From: Guptibacillus hwajinpoensis
GTDB lineage: Bacteria; Bacillota; Bacilli; Bacillales; Guptibacillaceae
Length of the DNA: 64,000 bases
Direction of reading: 5' to 3'
Assembly: GCF_001039475.1 (NCBI RefSeq)
Contig: NZ_LELK01000004.1
Span: forward strand, 155,827 to 219,826
The notes under the pieces were generated by a model. It saw only the letters and a program-made list of their open reading frames with translations. It made no database searches and was not told where the DNA came from. The translations under genes were made by a program, and so were the position numbers. This document shows positions 8,729 to 16,784 of the stretch, piece after piece; positions within the stretch are counted from its first letter, which is position 1; each line of letters opens with the position of its first letter.

Positions 8729-10117
8729 ATGGATTATCGTATTGAACGAGACACAATTGGAGAAATCAAAGTACCAGCAGATAAAATGTGGGGTGCTCAA
8801 ACGCAGCGTAGTAAGCAGAATTTCAAAATCGGTATCGAACAAATGCCGCTTGAGGTTGTTAAAGCATTTGCGATTCTGAAGAAGAGCGCAGCCATTGCGA
8901 ACCAGCGTCTTGGGAAGCTAGAAGAAGTGAAAGCAGACGCCATTGTGAAAGCAGCGGATGAAGTGATTAACGGCGAGCATAATGAGCATTTTCCGCTCGT
9001 AGTATGGCAAACCGGAAGCGGTACGCAGTCCAACATGAACATGAACGAAGTGATCGCCTATCGTGCGAATGAACTTTTACAAGAACAAGGAAGCGAAGCG
9101 CGCATTCATCCCAATGATGATGTGAATAAATCTCAGTCTTCTAACGATACGTTCCCAACGGCACTGCACGTTGCTGCAGTCCTATCTGTTGAGGATCATC
9201 TTTATCCTGCTCTCATCGAGCTGAAAGAAACGCTTTATCAAAAAATGAAAGATTATGACCATATTATTAAAATTGGTCGTACGCATCTTCAGGATGCAAC
9301 GCCACTTACGCTCGGTCAAGAAATCAGCGGATGGCACCGTATGCTTGTGAAGTGTGAAAGCATGCTTCTAGAAAGTGTGAAATACATGAAGGAACTTGCG
9401 ATCGGTGGTACAGCAGTTGGTACTGGACTGAACGCACATCCGAAGTTCGGTGACATGGTTGCTGAAGAAATTAGCAAGATGACATACAAAACATTCGCAT
9501 CAGCGGAAAACAAGTTCCATGCGCTTACAAGTCATGATGAAATTGTTCACGTGCACGGTGTTCTGAAAGCACTCGCAGCAGATCTTATGAAAATCGCGAA
9601 CGATGTACGCTGGCTTGCAAGCGGACCACGCTGTGGTATTGGTGAATTGAACATCCCAGCTAACGAGCCGGGAAGCTCGATTATGCCAGGAAAAGTAAAC
9701 CCAACTCAGAGTGAGGCACTAACGATGGTTGTGGCTCAGGTAATGGGGAATGATGCTACAATCGGTTTCTCAGCCAGTCAGGGGAACTTTGAATTGAACG
9801 TATTTAAACCGGTTATCATTTATAACTTCCTACAGTCTTCTCGTTTACTTGCAGACGGCATGAAGTCATTTACCGATAACTGTGCAGTTGGCATCGAGCC
9901 AAACGAAGAAGTGATTCAAGATTACTTGAAGAACTCGTTAATGCTTGTAACAGCACTTAACCCGCACATCGGTTATGAAAATGCAGCGAAAATCGCGAAG
10001 AAAGCCCATGAAGATGGTACAACGCTTCGTGAATCTGCTTTAGAGAGCGGACTATTAACGGCTGAACAGTTCGACGATATCGTTCGTCCGGAAGACATGA
10101 TTGCACCAAAAGAATAA
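8729..10117 (+). CDS. fumC: class II fumarate hydratase
   Basis: A 462-residue TCA-cycle enzyme interconverting fumarate and malate, a homotetramer without an iron-sulfur cluster. The fumarase/aspartase signature [13 protein letters not shown] is intact. So are the substrate-site segments [29 protein letters not shown] and [16 protein letters not shown]. The length is the family norm. GAAGGAGG precedes the ATG and the gene is followed by its own terminator, so it is monocistronic. Confidence 0.97.
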   Translation: MDYRIERDTIGEIKVPADKMWGAQTQRSKQNFKIGIEQMPLEVVKAFAILKKSAAIANQRLGKLEEVKADAIVKAADEVINGEHNEHFPLVVWQTGSGTQSNMNMNEVIAYRANELLQEQGSEARIHPNDDVNKSQSSNDTFPTALHVAAVLSVEDHLYPALIELKETLYQKMKDYDHIIKIGRTHLQDATPLTLGQEISGWHRMLVKCESMLLESVKYMKELAIGGTAVGTGLNAHPKFGDMVAEEISKMTYKTFASAENKFHALTSHDEIVHVHGVLKALAADLMKIANDVRWLASGPRCGIGELNIPANEPGSSIMPGKVNPTQSEALTMVVAQVMGNDATIGFSASQGNFELNVFKPVIIYNFLQSSRLLADGMKSFTDNCAVGIEPNEEVIQDYLKNSLMLVTALNPHIGYENAAKIAKKAHEDGTTLRESALESGLLTAEQFDDIVRPEDMIAPKE

Positions 10118-10121
10118 TGCA

Positions 10122-10153
10122 AAAAAGCGGGATCGCTGAGATTCCGCTTTTTC
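10122..10153 (+). terminator. intrinsic terminator of fumC
   Basis: AAAAGCGGGATC and GATTCCGCTTTTT pair with one mismatch around a short loop. Confidence 0.8.
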
Positions 10154-10160
10154 TGTGTAG

Positions 10161-10391
10161 CAGCAGCCCAGATCCTCCGGCTGTTTCACTCTATAGATTG
10201 AGACAAAAAAGCGTCTCATTCTATAGAGCTCCAACATCCTGCGGATCTAACCGGGCTACTTTCGCTTTTCTTGTCTAGCTACAGCAGCCCAGATCCTCCG
10301 GCTGTTTCACACTTTAGATTGAGACAAAAAGCGTCTCATTCTAAAGTGTTCCAACATCCTACGGATCTAGACGGGCTACTTTCGCTTTTCT
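10161..10391. repeat. tandem pair of about 120-bp imperfect palindromes
   Basis: Two near-identical units start with CAGCAGCCCAGATCCTCCGG at 10161 and 10282. Each unit is itself a long imperfect palindrome: the outer arms are AGCCCAGATCCTCCGG and its partial complement near GGATCT...GGGCT, and the inner arms are ATTGAGAC and GTCTCATT around an A-rich loop. Where the units differ they change in a compensating way: ACTCTATAG pairs with CTATAGAGC in unit 1, and CACTTTAG with CTAAAGTG in unit 2. Paired changes point to selection on a folded structure. Confidence 0.8.
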
Positions 10392-10409
10392 TTCAGGAGT
10401 GGAGAGCGC

Positions 10410-10601
10410 TTACGCTTTCCGGGGTAATATGGCCATGATGCCTTTGTAGATCAAGACAAGTGCAAATAGCAGCGCTGCTAGAAAGCCAACAACTTCGAAG
10501 ACCGGATTGAGACTAGATAAGAATGAATCAGTCTCAGACAGTTCAACTAAAGCAAACCCAGCAATCATAGCGGCTACGAAAAGCAATGTTCGATCCAACA
10601 T
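10410..10601 (-). CDS. small two-pass membrane protein, unknown function
   Basis: 63 residues with hydrophobic segments at about 5-20 and 37-58, separated by a short polar, acidic loop, and a basic C-terminal tail. An AGGGAGTG ribosome site lies 6 bases before the ATG, so it is likely real. It sits alone between two repeat arrays and I recognise no family. Confidence 0.55.
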   Translation of the reverse strand: MLDRTLLFVAAMIAGFALVELSETDSFLSSLNPVFEVVGFLAALLFALVLIYKGIMAILPRKA

Positions 10602-10698
10602 ATCAGCACTCCCTTTGAAAGAAATATTTTTAGTGCCCTACAAATATATGCAGTGACAAGAGTGGGAAGACCCCGATCTGTCCTGTTTTAGAATATAT

Positions 10699-10882
10699 TT
10701 TTTAAAAGGCTCTTTTCGTAGATATTGTTGCTTTTAGATAAGTGGTTAATTTCCGCTCCAGGATGCTCGCTTTCCGCGGGACGGGCGGTGAGCATCCTTC
10801 TGCTCCAATTAGCGAAATGTGGTTTTTTTATTCAGTAATTGATTCAAAAGCAACAATTTATTAGAAAAGAGCCTTTTAAAAA
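10699..10882. repeat. dispersed repeat, inverted, short core, long terminal inverted repeats (copy 3)
   Basis: The best-preserved ends in the window. TTTTTAAAAGGCTCTTTTCG on the left is answered by AGAAAAGAGCCTTTTAAAAA on the right, and both continue into ATTGTTGCTTTT-like sequence, giving arms of nearly 40 bp. The GC core (10748-10817) is the short form and points opposite to most other copies, with CAGGATGCTCGC paired to GAGCATCCT. No transposase ORF is present. The 347-base gap between genes is filled by this element and the terminator beside it. Confidence 0.85.
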
Positions 10883-10907
10883 GGGGGTCAGGCACGAGCC
10901 TGACCCC
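10876..10907 (-). terminator. terminator of the yflT-like gene
   Basis: GGGGGTCAGGC and GCCTGACCCCC form an 11-bp perfect stem around a 4-base loop. On the minus strand the stem is followed by TTTTTAAAA, so it terminates the stress gene. The T tail is shared with the end of the neighbouring repeat. Confidence 0.75.
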
Positions 10908-10948
10908 CATTACTGCACAGCGCTGCTTCGCTACAGCACTACGCTCTT

Positions 10949-11296
10949 TTATTTCCACTCCGCTACTTTATCTGTATCTGTTACAAATAAGAAAATCTTT
11001 CCTTGGTCCATTTCTTCTTCGTAGCGCTCTGATTCGTCTTCTGAGAATCCGATTTCCTGCATTTTCTCGCGCAGTTCGTCGCCTTTTTTGCTGAATACGT
11101 TCTTAAGGCTGCTGAGACCCATTTCCTTTTTGCCGATTGTATTCGCGTCAACGCCGTCTGCGACGCGTTCAGTGCGATCATCGTCATGAGATAGCACGTA
11201 AATATCGTCTTTGGATACTCCGATGTTGCTTAGTTCCTCAATGTCACTTTTCAGCTTCTCGTCGTTTTGGTATTCGCGTACTACTGGTCTACTCAT
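10949..11296 (-). CDS. general stress protein, YflT family
   Basis: A 115-residue soluble protein of the YflT (heat-induced stress protein) family. The N-terminus has the family pattern of a short beta strand, then EELSNIGVSKDDIYVLSHDDDRTE. The C-terminal half is helical and acidic and ends in FLFVTDTDKV. Family members are general stress proteins of unknown biochemical role. A GGAGG site precedes the ATG and a good sigma-B promoter match stands upstream. Confidence 0.85.
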   Translation of the reverse strand: MSRPVVREYQNDEKLKSDIEELSNIGVSKDDIYVLSHDDDRTERVADGVDANTIGKKEMGLSSLKNVFSKKGDELREKMQEIGFSEDESERYEEEMDQGKIFLFVTDTDKVAEWK

Positions 11297-11343
11297 TGTT
11301 AGTGCCTCCTTAAAAATTTCACTTTTTTCATCTCACAGATACT

Positions 11344-11369
11344 ATACACGCTGAGAAATTGTTCTAAAC
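11344..11369 (-). promoter_or_regulatory. candidate sigma-B promoter of the yflT-like gene
   Basis: On the minus strand GTTTAG, 14 bases, GTGTAT, against the consensus GTTTAA - 13 to 15 - GGGTAT. It lies about 50 bases before the start codon. B. subtilis yflT is a sigma-B gene, which fits. Confidence 0.55.
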
Positions 11370-11423
11370 GAGAAATTTGCACAGTGATGTGCTGGTTGAT
11401 TGCACAAGAATAAGCCATAATAT

Positions 11424-11449
11424 GTTCAAGACCTAACATGAAAGGGTAT
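11424..11449 (+). promoter_or_regulatory. candidate sigma-B promoter of the DUF1499 gene
   Basis: GTTCAA, 14 bases, GGGTAT: one mismatch to the sigma-B consensus at the preferred spacing, about 40 bases before the start codon. It is divergent from the yflT-like promoter. Confidence 0.6.
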
Positions 11450-11486
11450 ACCGAAAGAAGAACAATTATTTCAGGAGGCGATCGAA

Positions 11487-11864
11487 ATGAGTTCTGAACA
11501 ATTAGGTGTTAAACAAGGAAAGTTAGCGCCATGTCCGGATAAACCGAACTGTGTATCAAGTCAAAGTACAAGCGAAAAGAATGGCATGGAACCCATCTCA
11601 TATAATGGCACAGCGGAAGACGCGCTGACTAAATTAAAAAGCATTTTAACAAATCGAGACCGTACGAAGGTTGTCGAAGCTGATACGCATTACATACGTG
11701 CGGAGGAAACGTCCAAGCTGATGAAGTTCGTAGATGATATCGAATTCTACATTGATACGGCAGGCGAGCACATCCATTTCCGCTCCGCTTCTCGTAAAGG
11801 GTATTCTGACTTCGGTGTTAACAAAAAGCGTATGGAAGAAATCAAGGAAGCATTTGAGAAATAA
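11487..11864 (+). CDS. DUF1499 family protein
   Basis: A 125-residue soluble protein with the DUF1499 pattern: LAPCPDKPNCVSSQ near the N-terminus (two conserved cysteines at 17 and 22), a central HYIRAEETSKLMKFVDDIEFYID segment, and HIHFRSASRKGYSDFGVNKKR before the end. No activity is established for the family. An AGGAGGCGAT ribosome site precedes the ATG. The candidate sigma-B promoter suggests a role in general stress. Confidence 0.85.
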   Translation: MSSEQLGVKQGKLAPCPDKPNCVSSQSTSEKNGMEPISYNGTAEDALTKLKSILTNRDRTKVVEADTHYIRAEETSKLMKFVDDIEFYIDTAGEHIHFRSASRKGYSDFGVNKKRMEEIKEAFEK

Positions 11865-11866
11865 AG

Positions 11867-11893
11867 AACAGGTGCCGCTTGGCACCTGTTTTT
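11867..11893. terminator. bidirectional terminator between DUF1499 gene and terC-like gene
   Basis: AACAGGTGCC and GGCACCTGTT form a perfect 10-bp stem with a 4-base loop and a T tail. It sits between two convergent genes. Confidence 0.85.
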
Positions 11894-11899
11894 CTACAT

Positions 11900-12721
11900 T
11901 TAAAACTCATCTGCTTCGTCTTCTTCTTCTTCAAGTACATCTGCATTATCATCTTCACGTTCGTCTTCATCTCTTTCAGAGGAAAGGAACCAGCCGCCGA
12001 GCGCTATGGCAACGAGTACAGCCCAGAACGTGATTTTCCAAGCGGGCTCTTTAGGGAAATCCTCTGCAAGGATAGCAAGATTCGGGTGAGCAAGTGTGTA
12101 GATGGCGAGTTTAACCCCGACCCAACCGACGATGACGAAAGCTGCTGTTTCTAAGCCTGGTTTACGATGAAGCAAACGAACGAAATAATTGGCAGCAAAA
12201 CGCATAATGATCAGACCAACGATTCCTCCTGTTAGAATAACTGCAAACTGACCACCGTCCATGCCACCGACTTTAGGTAAATTCGTGGTAGGGAGGGTAA
12301 GAGCTAATGCCACTGCAGCTAGAATGGAATCAACTGCAAAGGCAATATCAGCAAGCTCAACTTTTAAAACAGTCGTCCAAAAACCTGAGCCTTCATTATG
12401 CTTTTTCTTCTTCTTATCCTCTTTACGCTTACTAAGAATAAACTTCTTAACAAGATGATTTAAGCTGAGGAACAGGAGATAAACTGCTCCAATCGCTTGT
12501 ACCTGCCATATATCTACAAGAAATGAAATAATAAAAAGGGAGCCAAAACGAAAAACAAATGCTCCCCCAAGTCCATAGAAAAGCGCTTTTTTACGCTTTT
12601 GGGGATCGAGATGCTTTACCATTATCGCCATTACGAGAGCGTTGTCTGCAGCAAGCACACCCTCGAGTCCAATTAGAACGAGCAGCACCCACCCGTACTC
12701 CAGTAAAAGACCAACATCCAT
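11900..12721 (-). CDS. TerC family membrane protein, probable manganese exporter
   Basis: A 273-residue polytopic protein. The family signature is present twice: GLEGVLAADNALVMAIMV in the first membrane helix and KVELADIAFAVDSILAAVAL in a later one, with the buried Asp residues thought to bind metal. About seven membrane segments are visible. A lysine-rich cytoplasmic loop follows residue 95 and the C-terminal tail is very acidic. TerC proteins YkoY and YceF of B. subtilis export manganese, often to metallate secreted enzymes. I saw no recognisable manganese riboswitch in the leader. The promoter candidate is sigma-B-like. Confidence 0.88.
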   Translation of the reverse strand: MDVGLLLEYGWVLLVLIGLEGVLAADNALVMAIMVKHLDPQKRKKALFYGLGGAFVFRFGSLFIISFLVDIWQVQAIGAVYLLFLSLNHLVKKFILSKRKEDKKKKKHNEGSGFWTTVLKVELADIAFAVDSILAAVALALTLPTTNLPKVGGMDGGQFAVILTGGIVGLIIMRFAANYFVRLLHRKPGLETAAFVIVGWVGVKLAIYTLAHPNLAILAEDFPKEPAWKITFWAVLVAIALGGWFLSSERDEDEREDDNADVLEEEEDEADEF

Positions 12722-12790
12722 GAGTATCTCTCCTTTGATTACTATGTAGTATCCCCAATCAACATCTCCTTACTAGATGAGCGAGGTGGC

Positions 12791-12815
12791 AAAACCCTGA
12801 TCAGTACAGGTTTTT
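12791..12815 (-). terminator. possible attenuator hairpin in the terC leader
   Basis: On the minus strand AAAACCTG and CAGGGTTTT can pair around a 7-base loop, with one bulge, inside the leader between the candidate promoter and the gene. It may be an attenuator or simply a weak hairpin. Confidence 0.25.
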
Positions 12816-12851
12816 AACGAATCTGTAGCAAGTGGAATAGATACCAATTTC

Positions 12852-12876
12852 TTACCCTTCTAACAAAATAAGAAAC
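12852..12876 (-). promoter_or_regulatory. weak candidate sigma-B promoter of the terC-like gene
   Basis: On the minus strand GTTTCT, 13 bases, GGGTAA. Nine of twelve consensus positions match. The leader to the start codon would be about 130 bases. Confidence 0.35.
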
Positions 12877-12882
12877 GCATAC

Positions 12883-12908
12883 GTTTTGAAATTGAGTTCA
12901 AATGGTAT
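12883..12908 (+). promoter_or_regulatory. weak candidate sigma-B promoter of the PfpI gene
   Basis: GTTTTG, 14 bases, TGGTAT, about 25 bases before the start codon and divergent from the terC candidate. Confidence 0.35.
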
Positions 12909-12932
12909 ATCGTAGTACATGGAGGTGGTAAC

Positions 12933-13457
12933 ATGCGTTTATCCAATAAAAAAGTAATTAGTCTTGTTCATCATGAATATGAGGACCTTGAACTGACATA
13001 TCCGTACTACCGCTTGATTGAAGAAGGAGCAACGGTTCACTACGTAGGTGAAAAAGCGGGTGAGAAGTATATCGGTAAATACGGCGTACCTGTCGTATCT
13101 GACTATGCGTATGACGACATTAACCCAGCTGATTATGACGCCATTCTTGTACCAGGAGGTTGGGCACCTGATAAAATTCGTCGTTTCCCGTCTGTCCTTA
13201 AAATGGTACAGCATATGGAAGAAAACAAAAAGCCAATCGGACAAATTTGCCATGCAGGCTGGGTACTGATTTCTGCCAAAGTACTTGAAGGTAAGAAAGT
13301 AACAAGTACGCCAGGCATCCGAGATGATATGGAGAATGCCGGAGCAACCTGGATTGATGAACCTGTCGTAATTGATGGCCATCTTATATCAGCTCGTCGT
13401 CCACCAGATCTACCGCAATACGGAAAAGCGTTCGCAGACGTTCTAGCTAACTCATAA
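12933..13457 (+). CDS. DJ-1/PfpI family protein (glutamine amidotransferase-like)
   Basis: A 174-residue protein of the DJ-1/PfpI superfamily. The nucleophile elbow is Cys106-His107 in GQICHAGW and the supporting glutamate is likely Glu15 or Glu17 near the N-terminus. ILVPGGWAPD forms the conserved glycine loop. Members act as proteases, glyoxalases or deglycases repairing glycated protein or DNA; which applies here is not visible. B. subtilis relatives include the general stress protein YfkM and YraA. A GGAGGTGG site precedes the ATG. Confidence 0.85.
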   Translation: MRLSNKKVISLVHHEYEDLELTYPYYRLIEEGATVHYVGEKAGEKYIGKYGVPVVSDYAYDDINPADYDAILVPGGWAPDKIRRFPSVLKMVQHMEENKKPIGQICHAGWVLISAKVLEGKKVTSTPGIRDDMENAGATWIDEPVVIDGHLISARRPPDLPQYGKAFADVLANS

Positions 13458-13458
13458 G

Positions 13459-13488
13459 AAAAGCTCACTCCTCATGTTGGAGTGAGCT
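13459..13488. terminator. bidirectional terminator between PfpI gene and carbonic anhydrase
   Basis: AAAAGCTCACTCC and GGAGTGAGCTTTT form a perfect 13-bp stem with a 7-base loop, flanked by A and T runs on both sides. Confidence 0.9.
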
Positions 13489-13493
13489 TTTGA

Positions 13494-14042
13494 TTATTTT
13501 GTTACTCGTTCTAATTTCCCGGTTGCAGGATCAATCACTAGTCCGTGAACAGGCGTGTTTTTCGGAAGTAGTGGATGGTTTTGAATGGTTGCTACGCTAT
13601 CACTAACTCCGTCATAAACAGTTTTAAAGCCTTCAAGCCATGAATGAAGGTCGATTCCGACGTGCTTTAGGGAAGCGACAACTTCTTCCGTCACTTGCTC
13701 CTCCATTTTATGAATCAGTTGATCAGGCTTAACTTTCCCGTTCCCACAATCGTGGTGGCCAATTACCCAAACTTCTTCAGCTTGAAGTTCATAAACCGCA
13801 ATAAGAAGGCTTCGCATAATGCTATCAAACGGATGGCTAACGACTGCTCCAGCGTTTTTCACGATTTTGACATCACCATTTTTTAAGTTCATCGCGCGTG
13901 GAAGAAGTTCAACGAGGCGTGTATCCATACAAGATAGAATAACAACTTTTTTATCAGGAAGACCTGATGTTTCGTAAGGTACGTACTCTTTGTTCTCAAC
14001 AAACTGCTCATTAAACTTTAGTACTTCATTAAGTGTATCCAT
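13494..14042 (-). CDS. beta-class carbonic anhydrase
   Basis: A 182-residue zinc enzyme interconverting CO2 and bicarbonate. Zinc ligands are Cys38 and Asp40 in ILSCMDTR, and His96 and Cys99 in VIGHHDCG. Asp40-Arg42 is the conserved dyad. The short length and sequence resemble the YtiB type of B. subtilis. AAGGAG precedes the start. It is divergent from ywdI. Confidence 0.9.
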   Translation of the reverse strand: MDTLNEVLKFNEQFVENKEYVPYETSGLPDKKVVILSCMDTRLVELLPRAMNLKNGDVKIVKNAGAVVSHPFDSIMRSLLIAVYELQAEEVWVIGHHDCGNGKVKPDQLIHKMEEQVTEEVVASLKHVGIDLHSWLEGFKTVYDGVSDSVATIQNHPLLPKNTPVHGLVIDPATGKLERVTK

Positions 14043-14134
14043 TATTCAATCTCCTTGCTTTTATAATTTTGTTCATTTGCATAATGATTTGGTACACTAG
14101 TGATAAGATCCTTCAAATAAAGGAGTTTACCGAC

Positions 14135-14428
14135 ATGAAAGATATACCAATTAATCAGCTGGTTCATCAAATGAATGCTCGCATGAAACAGCTAACATAT
14201 AATGTTGAAGAAAATGATGCAGATGTGGATGGCATTCGTGAAGAACTCATCGCGATCAAAACATACTGCGATATGTTGCTTCAGGCATCAGAATCAAAGC
14301 CTAAACGTCAGGCCCAACCTCTAGCAACGCAGCGTCCCGTACCTCAAGCGCCAGTCCAACAGCAGTCTCTCTCTTCAAAACCGATGAAAGAAGACGATGC
14401 AAACGAGGAATCGATCTTCGACTTCTAA
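14135..14428 (+). CDS. ywdI: YwdI family protein
   Basis: A 97-residue soluble protein. The N-terminal half is a helical pair (NQLVHQMNARMKQL, then EELIAIKTYCDMLLQ). The C-terminal half is a proline/glutamine-rich linker ending in the acidic ESIFDF. This layout is the YwdI (DUF5327) family of bacilli, whose function is unknown. The start was set by AAAGGAG; an upstream in-frame start would add a hydrophobic segment read from the divergent promoter region and is rejected. Confidence 0.8.
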   Translation: MKDIPINQLVHQMNARMKQLTYNVEENDADVDGIREELIAIKTYCDMLLQASESKPKRQAQPLATQRPVPQAPVQQQSLSSKPMKEDDANEESIFDF

Positions 14429-14432
14429 CACC

Positions 14433-14457
14433 AAACCGCTACTGCAGCGGTTTTTTT
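14433..14457. terminator. terminator between ywdI and the GNAT gene
   Basis: AAACCGCT and AGCGGTTT form a stem followed by TTTTT. The two flanking genes converge on it. Confidence 0.85.
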
Positions 14458-14968
14458 ATACGCCAAAAGCTTTCGGATAGACAACCTCTCCACTCACATC
14501 ACTCAGGGCGTCTTTCTTAAGTTCTCGTACCATGAATGAATCTCCTGCTTGGAACGGTCCTGTGATGTTTTTTTCGGACGCTGGAACAAACCCGAACTTC
14601 GGATAATATTCTTTGTGACCAAGTACAACAACATGCCGATAGCCAAGTGAGGTTGCTCGCATCATGCCATCCTTAATCAGCATACTGCCAATCCCTTCAT
14701 TTTGAAGCTTAGGAACTACCGCAACAGGCGCAAGCGCGAGAGAAGGGACTGATCCTTTTTCGGTATGTAGTTCGATTTCGCTAAAAAGGATATACCCAAC
14801 AGGTTCACTGCGGTTATGCAGTGCAACAAGTGAAAGCTCTGAAATAAATCCTTGCGACTCTCTAATGGCATTCACAAGCTGAACTTCATCTTCACTGTTA
14901 AAAGCTTCCCTTAAAACTTCTGAAATCGCCTCACGGTCTGCTTCCTTTTCCTCACGAATTTCAATCAT
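14456..14968 (-). CDS. GNAT family N-acetyltransferase
   Basis: About 170 residues with the GNAT fold. The acetyl-CoA motif A is VVPKLQNEGIGSMLIKDGM (the R/Q-x-x-G-x-G/A loop appears as QNEGIG), and YPKFGFVPASE is the C-terminal motif B region. The sequence is close to YjdJ/YhbS-type acetyltransferases, whose substrates are unknown. I placed the start at the ATG preceded by GGGAGGT, seven codons inside the longest ORF. Confidence 0.85.
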   Translation of the reverse strand: MIEIREEKEADREAISEVLREAFNSEDEVQLVNAIRESQGFISELSLVALHNRSEPVGYILFSEIELHTEKGSVPSLALAPVAVVPKLQNEGIGSMLIKDGMMRATSLGYRHVVVLGHKEYYPKFGFVPASEKNITGPFQAGDSFMVRELKKDALSDVSGEVVYPKAFGV

Positions 14969-15024
14969 GTGCGTACCTCCCTGTTTCAACTCTTATTTTT
15001 TCAAAAATGAAAATAAAAAGCAAC

Positions 15025-15058
15025 TCAAAAGAAGAGCCCTCGCAAAAACGAGGACTCT
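15025..15058 (-). terminator. probable terminator of the aldehyde dehydrogenase transcript
   Basis: On the minus strand GAGTCCTCG and CGAGGGCTC pair around TTTTTG and are followed by TTCTTTTG. It lies beyond the repeat that follows the dehydrogenase gene, and just upstream of the GNAT gene. Confidence 0.6.
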
Positions 15059-15069
15059 GAATGTATATT

Positions 15070-15294
15070 GTTAGCTTCCTTTTGTAAAGGGTGTTGTTTT
15101 CATTAAAAAACTACACATATAGCTGATTGGAGCGGAAGGATGCTCGACTCCTGCGGGACTAGCGGGACAGGTGAGACCCCGCAGGCACGCCTAAAGCGTG
15201 CCGAGGAGGCTCAGCGTTCGCCCCGCGGAAAGCGAGCATCCTGGAGCGGAAATCACCCCTACTCTTATAGCATAAATGTCTGCTAAAAACAGCT
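15070..15294 (+). repeat. dispersed GC-palindrome repeat, full-length core (copy 4)
   Basis: The core (15121-15254) is the most complete copy. GAGCGGAAGGATGCTCG at the left is mirrored by CGAGCATCCTGGAGCGGAA at the right. Inside are two smaller hairpins: CCTGCGGG with CCCCGCAGG, and GCACGC with GCGTGC. The outer arms are degenerate. The right arm contains the TAA stop codon of the aldehyde dehydrogenase gene, so the element is its 3' untranslated region. It fills the 300-base gap. Confidence 0.85.
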
Positions 15295-16751
15295 TACTTG
15301 AAAAACGGATACTGACGGCGTTCTTGCTGAACAGAAATCCATTTCACTGTTGTGAACTTATCTAAAGCCCACTCTCCGCCAAATCGGCCAAGACCAGATT
15401 CTTTCTCACCACCGAAAGCCATGTGAGCTTCATCGTTAACAGGCTGATCATTAATATGAACCATACCCGTTTCAATTTGATGAGCAATCTGAACGCCGCG
15501 ATTTAAGTCGCTAGAGTGAACAGACCCACTCAAGCCATATTGAGAAGCATTTGCCATTTCAATCGCTTCTTCATCTGTGCTGAATTTCAGAATTGGTGCA
15601 ACGGAGCCGAAGATTTCGTCTTTCGCAATCGGCATGTCATTCGTCACGTTTGTCAGAATAACCGGATGCATCACATTGCCTTCCACTTCGCCACCGAGAA
15701 TCTTTTCTGCGCCTTGATCGAGAGACGTATTGAGTGATTCTTGAATGCGTTCGATAGCGTCTTTGTTGATTAGTGGTCCCACAGCTGTTTTTGCGTCAGC
15801 TGGGTCACCAACTTGAAGGGAAGCGACTTTTTCTTTAAAGGCTTCAACAAACTCATCGTGAATGCTTTCGTGTACGATAATGCGGTTAATCGCCATACAA
15901 ATTTGACCCTGGTGCAAGAATTTACCGAATGCGGCAGATTCAGCTGCTTGGTCAATATCAGCATCGTCCATCACGATAAATACGTTGTTACCACCAAGCT
16001 CTAGAGCTGTTTCTTTAATGTTCTTCCCAGCAAGCTCACCGATATGCTGACCTACTTCGGTTGAACCTGTGAAAGAAATTAACTTTGGAATCGGATGTGT
16101 TACAAATGCATCGCCAATTTCAGATCCGCGACCGGCGACAACGTTCAATACGCCTTTCGGTAGGCCAGCTTCTTCAAATAGCTCTGCAATAAGGAATCCT
16201 GCTGTTACAGGTGTTTCAGATGCAGGTTTTAGCACAACTGAGTTGCCTGTTGCAATCGCTGGTGCTACGGAGCGCATGGAAAGGTGAAGCGGGAAGTTCC
16301 ACGGTCCAATAACGCCGATAACACCTTTAGCGCTTTTGTAAATGCGGTTTTCTTTACCAGGCGTATCAGAAGGTGCGATTTGACCTTTCATACGATAAGG
16401 GAATGATGCGGACTCTTTCACAACGCGAGTCGCTGCAGCCCATTCAACGTTTGCTTTAATTACTGTACTACCAGACTCTTTCACAAGCCAGTCGATGATT
16501 TCTTCTTTACGTTCTGTCATTAGCGCCGCAACTTTATCGAGAATTTGCTGACGCTTGCCAGGAGTCGTTTTCTCCCATGATTTTTGAGCTTCTTTCGCAA
16601 TCGTGTAAGCACGATTTAGGTCTTCTTCAGACGCAGATTGTAATGTAAATAATTCCTCGCCGGAAAATGGATTATAATTTGTTACAGTTTTGTCGCTCGA
16701 ACCCGTAACCCATTCGCCGTTAATGTATTGTTTCGTATATGTGTTAGACAT
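15294..16751 (-). CDS. aldY: NAD(P)-dependent aldehyde dehydrogenase, AldY/YfmT type
   Basis: A 485-residue cytoplasmic dehydrogenase oxidising aldehydes to acids. Catalytic Cys285 is in QGQICMAINR and the general base Glu251 in ALELGGNN. The oxyanion asparagine is in GPWNFP and the coenzyme loop is FTGSTEVG. The overall sequence resembles B. subtilis AldY and YfmT (benzaldehyde/vanillin dehydrogenase group). aldY is a sigma-B gene there, and a sigma-B-like promoter lies upstream here. AGGAGG precedes the ATG. The symbol is my best match between two close paralogues. Confidence 0.85.
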   Translation of the reverse strand: MSNTYTKQYINGEWVTGSSDKTVTNYNPFSGEELFTLQSASEEDLNRAYTIAKEAQKSWEKTTPGKRQQILDKVAALMTERKEEIIDWLVKESGSTVIKANVEWAAATRVVKESASFPYRMKGQIAPSDTPGKENRIYKSAKGVIGVIGPWNFPLHLSMRSVAPAIATGNSVVLKPASETPVTAGFLIAELFEEAGLPKGVLNVVAGRGSEIGDAFVTHPIPKLISFTGSTEVGQHIGELAGKNIKETALELGGNNVFIVMDDADIDQAAESAAFGKFLHQGQICMAINRIIVHESIHDEFVEAFKEKVASLQVGDPADAKTAVGPLINKDAIERIQESLNTSLDQGAEKILGGEVEGNVMHPVILTNVTNDMPIAKDEIFGSVAPILKFSTDEEAIEMANASQYGLSGSVHSSDLNRGVQIAHQIETGMVHINDQPVNDEAHMAFGGEKESGLGRFGGEWALDKFTTVKWISVQQERRQYPFFK

Positions 16752-16784
16752 GAATAGTCCTCCTTTATGTGTACCTTAAAGAAG

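Noticed and set aside
12722-12932. Manganese (yybP-ykoY) riboswitch before the terC-like gene
   Set aside because: The leader has one weak hairpin but I could not find the conserved loop sequences of that riboswitch on the minus strand.
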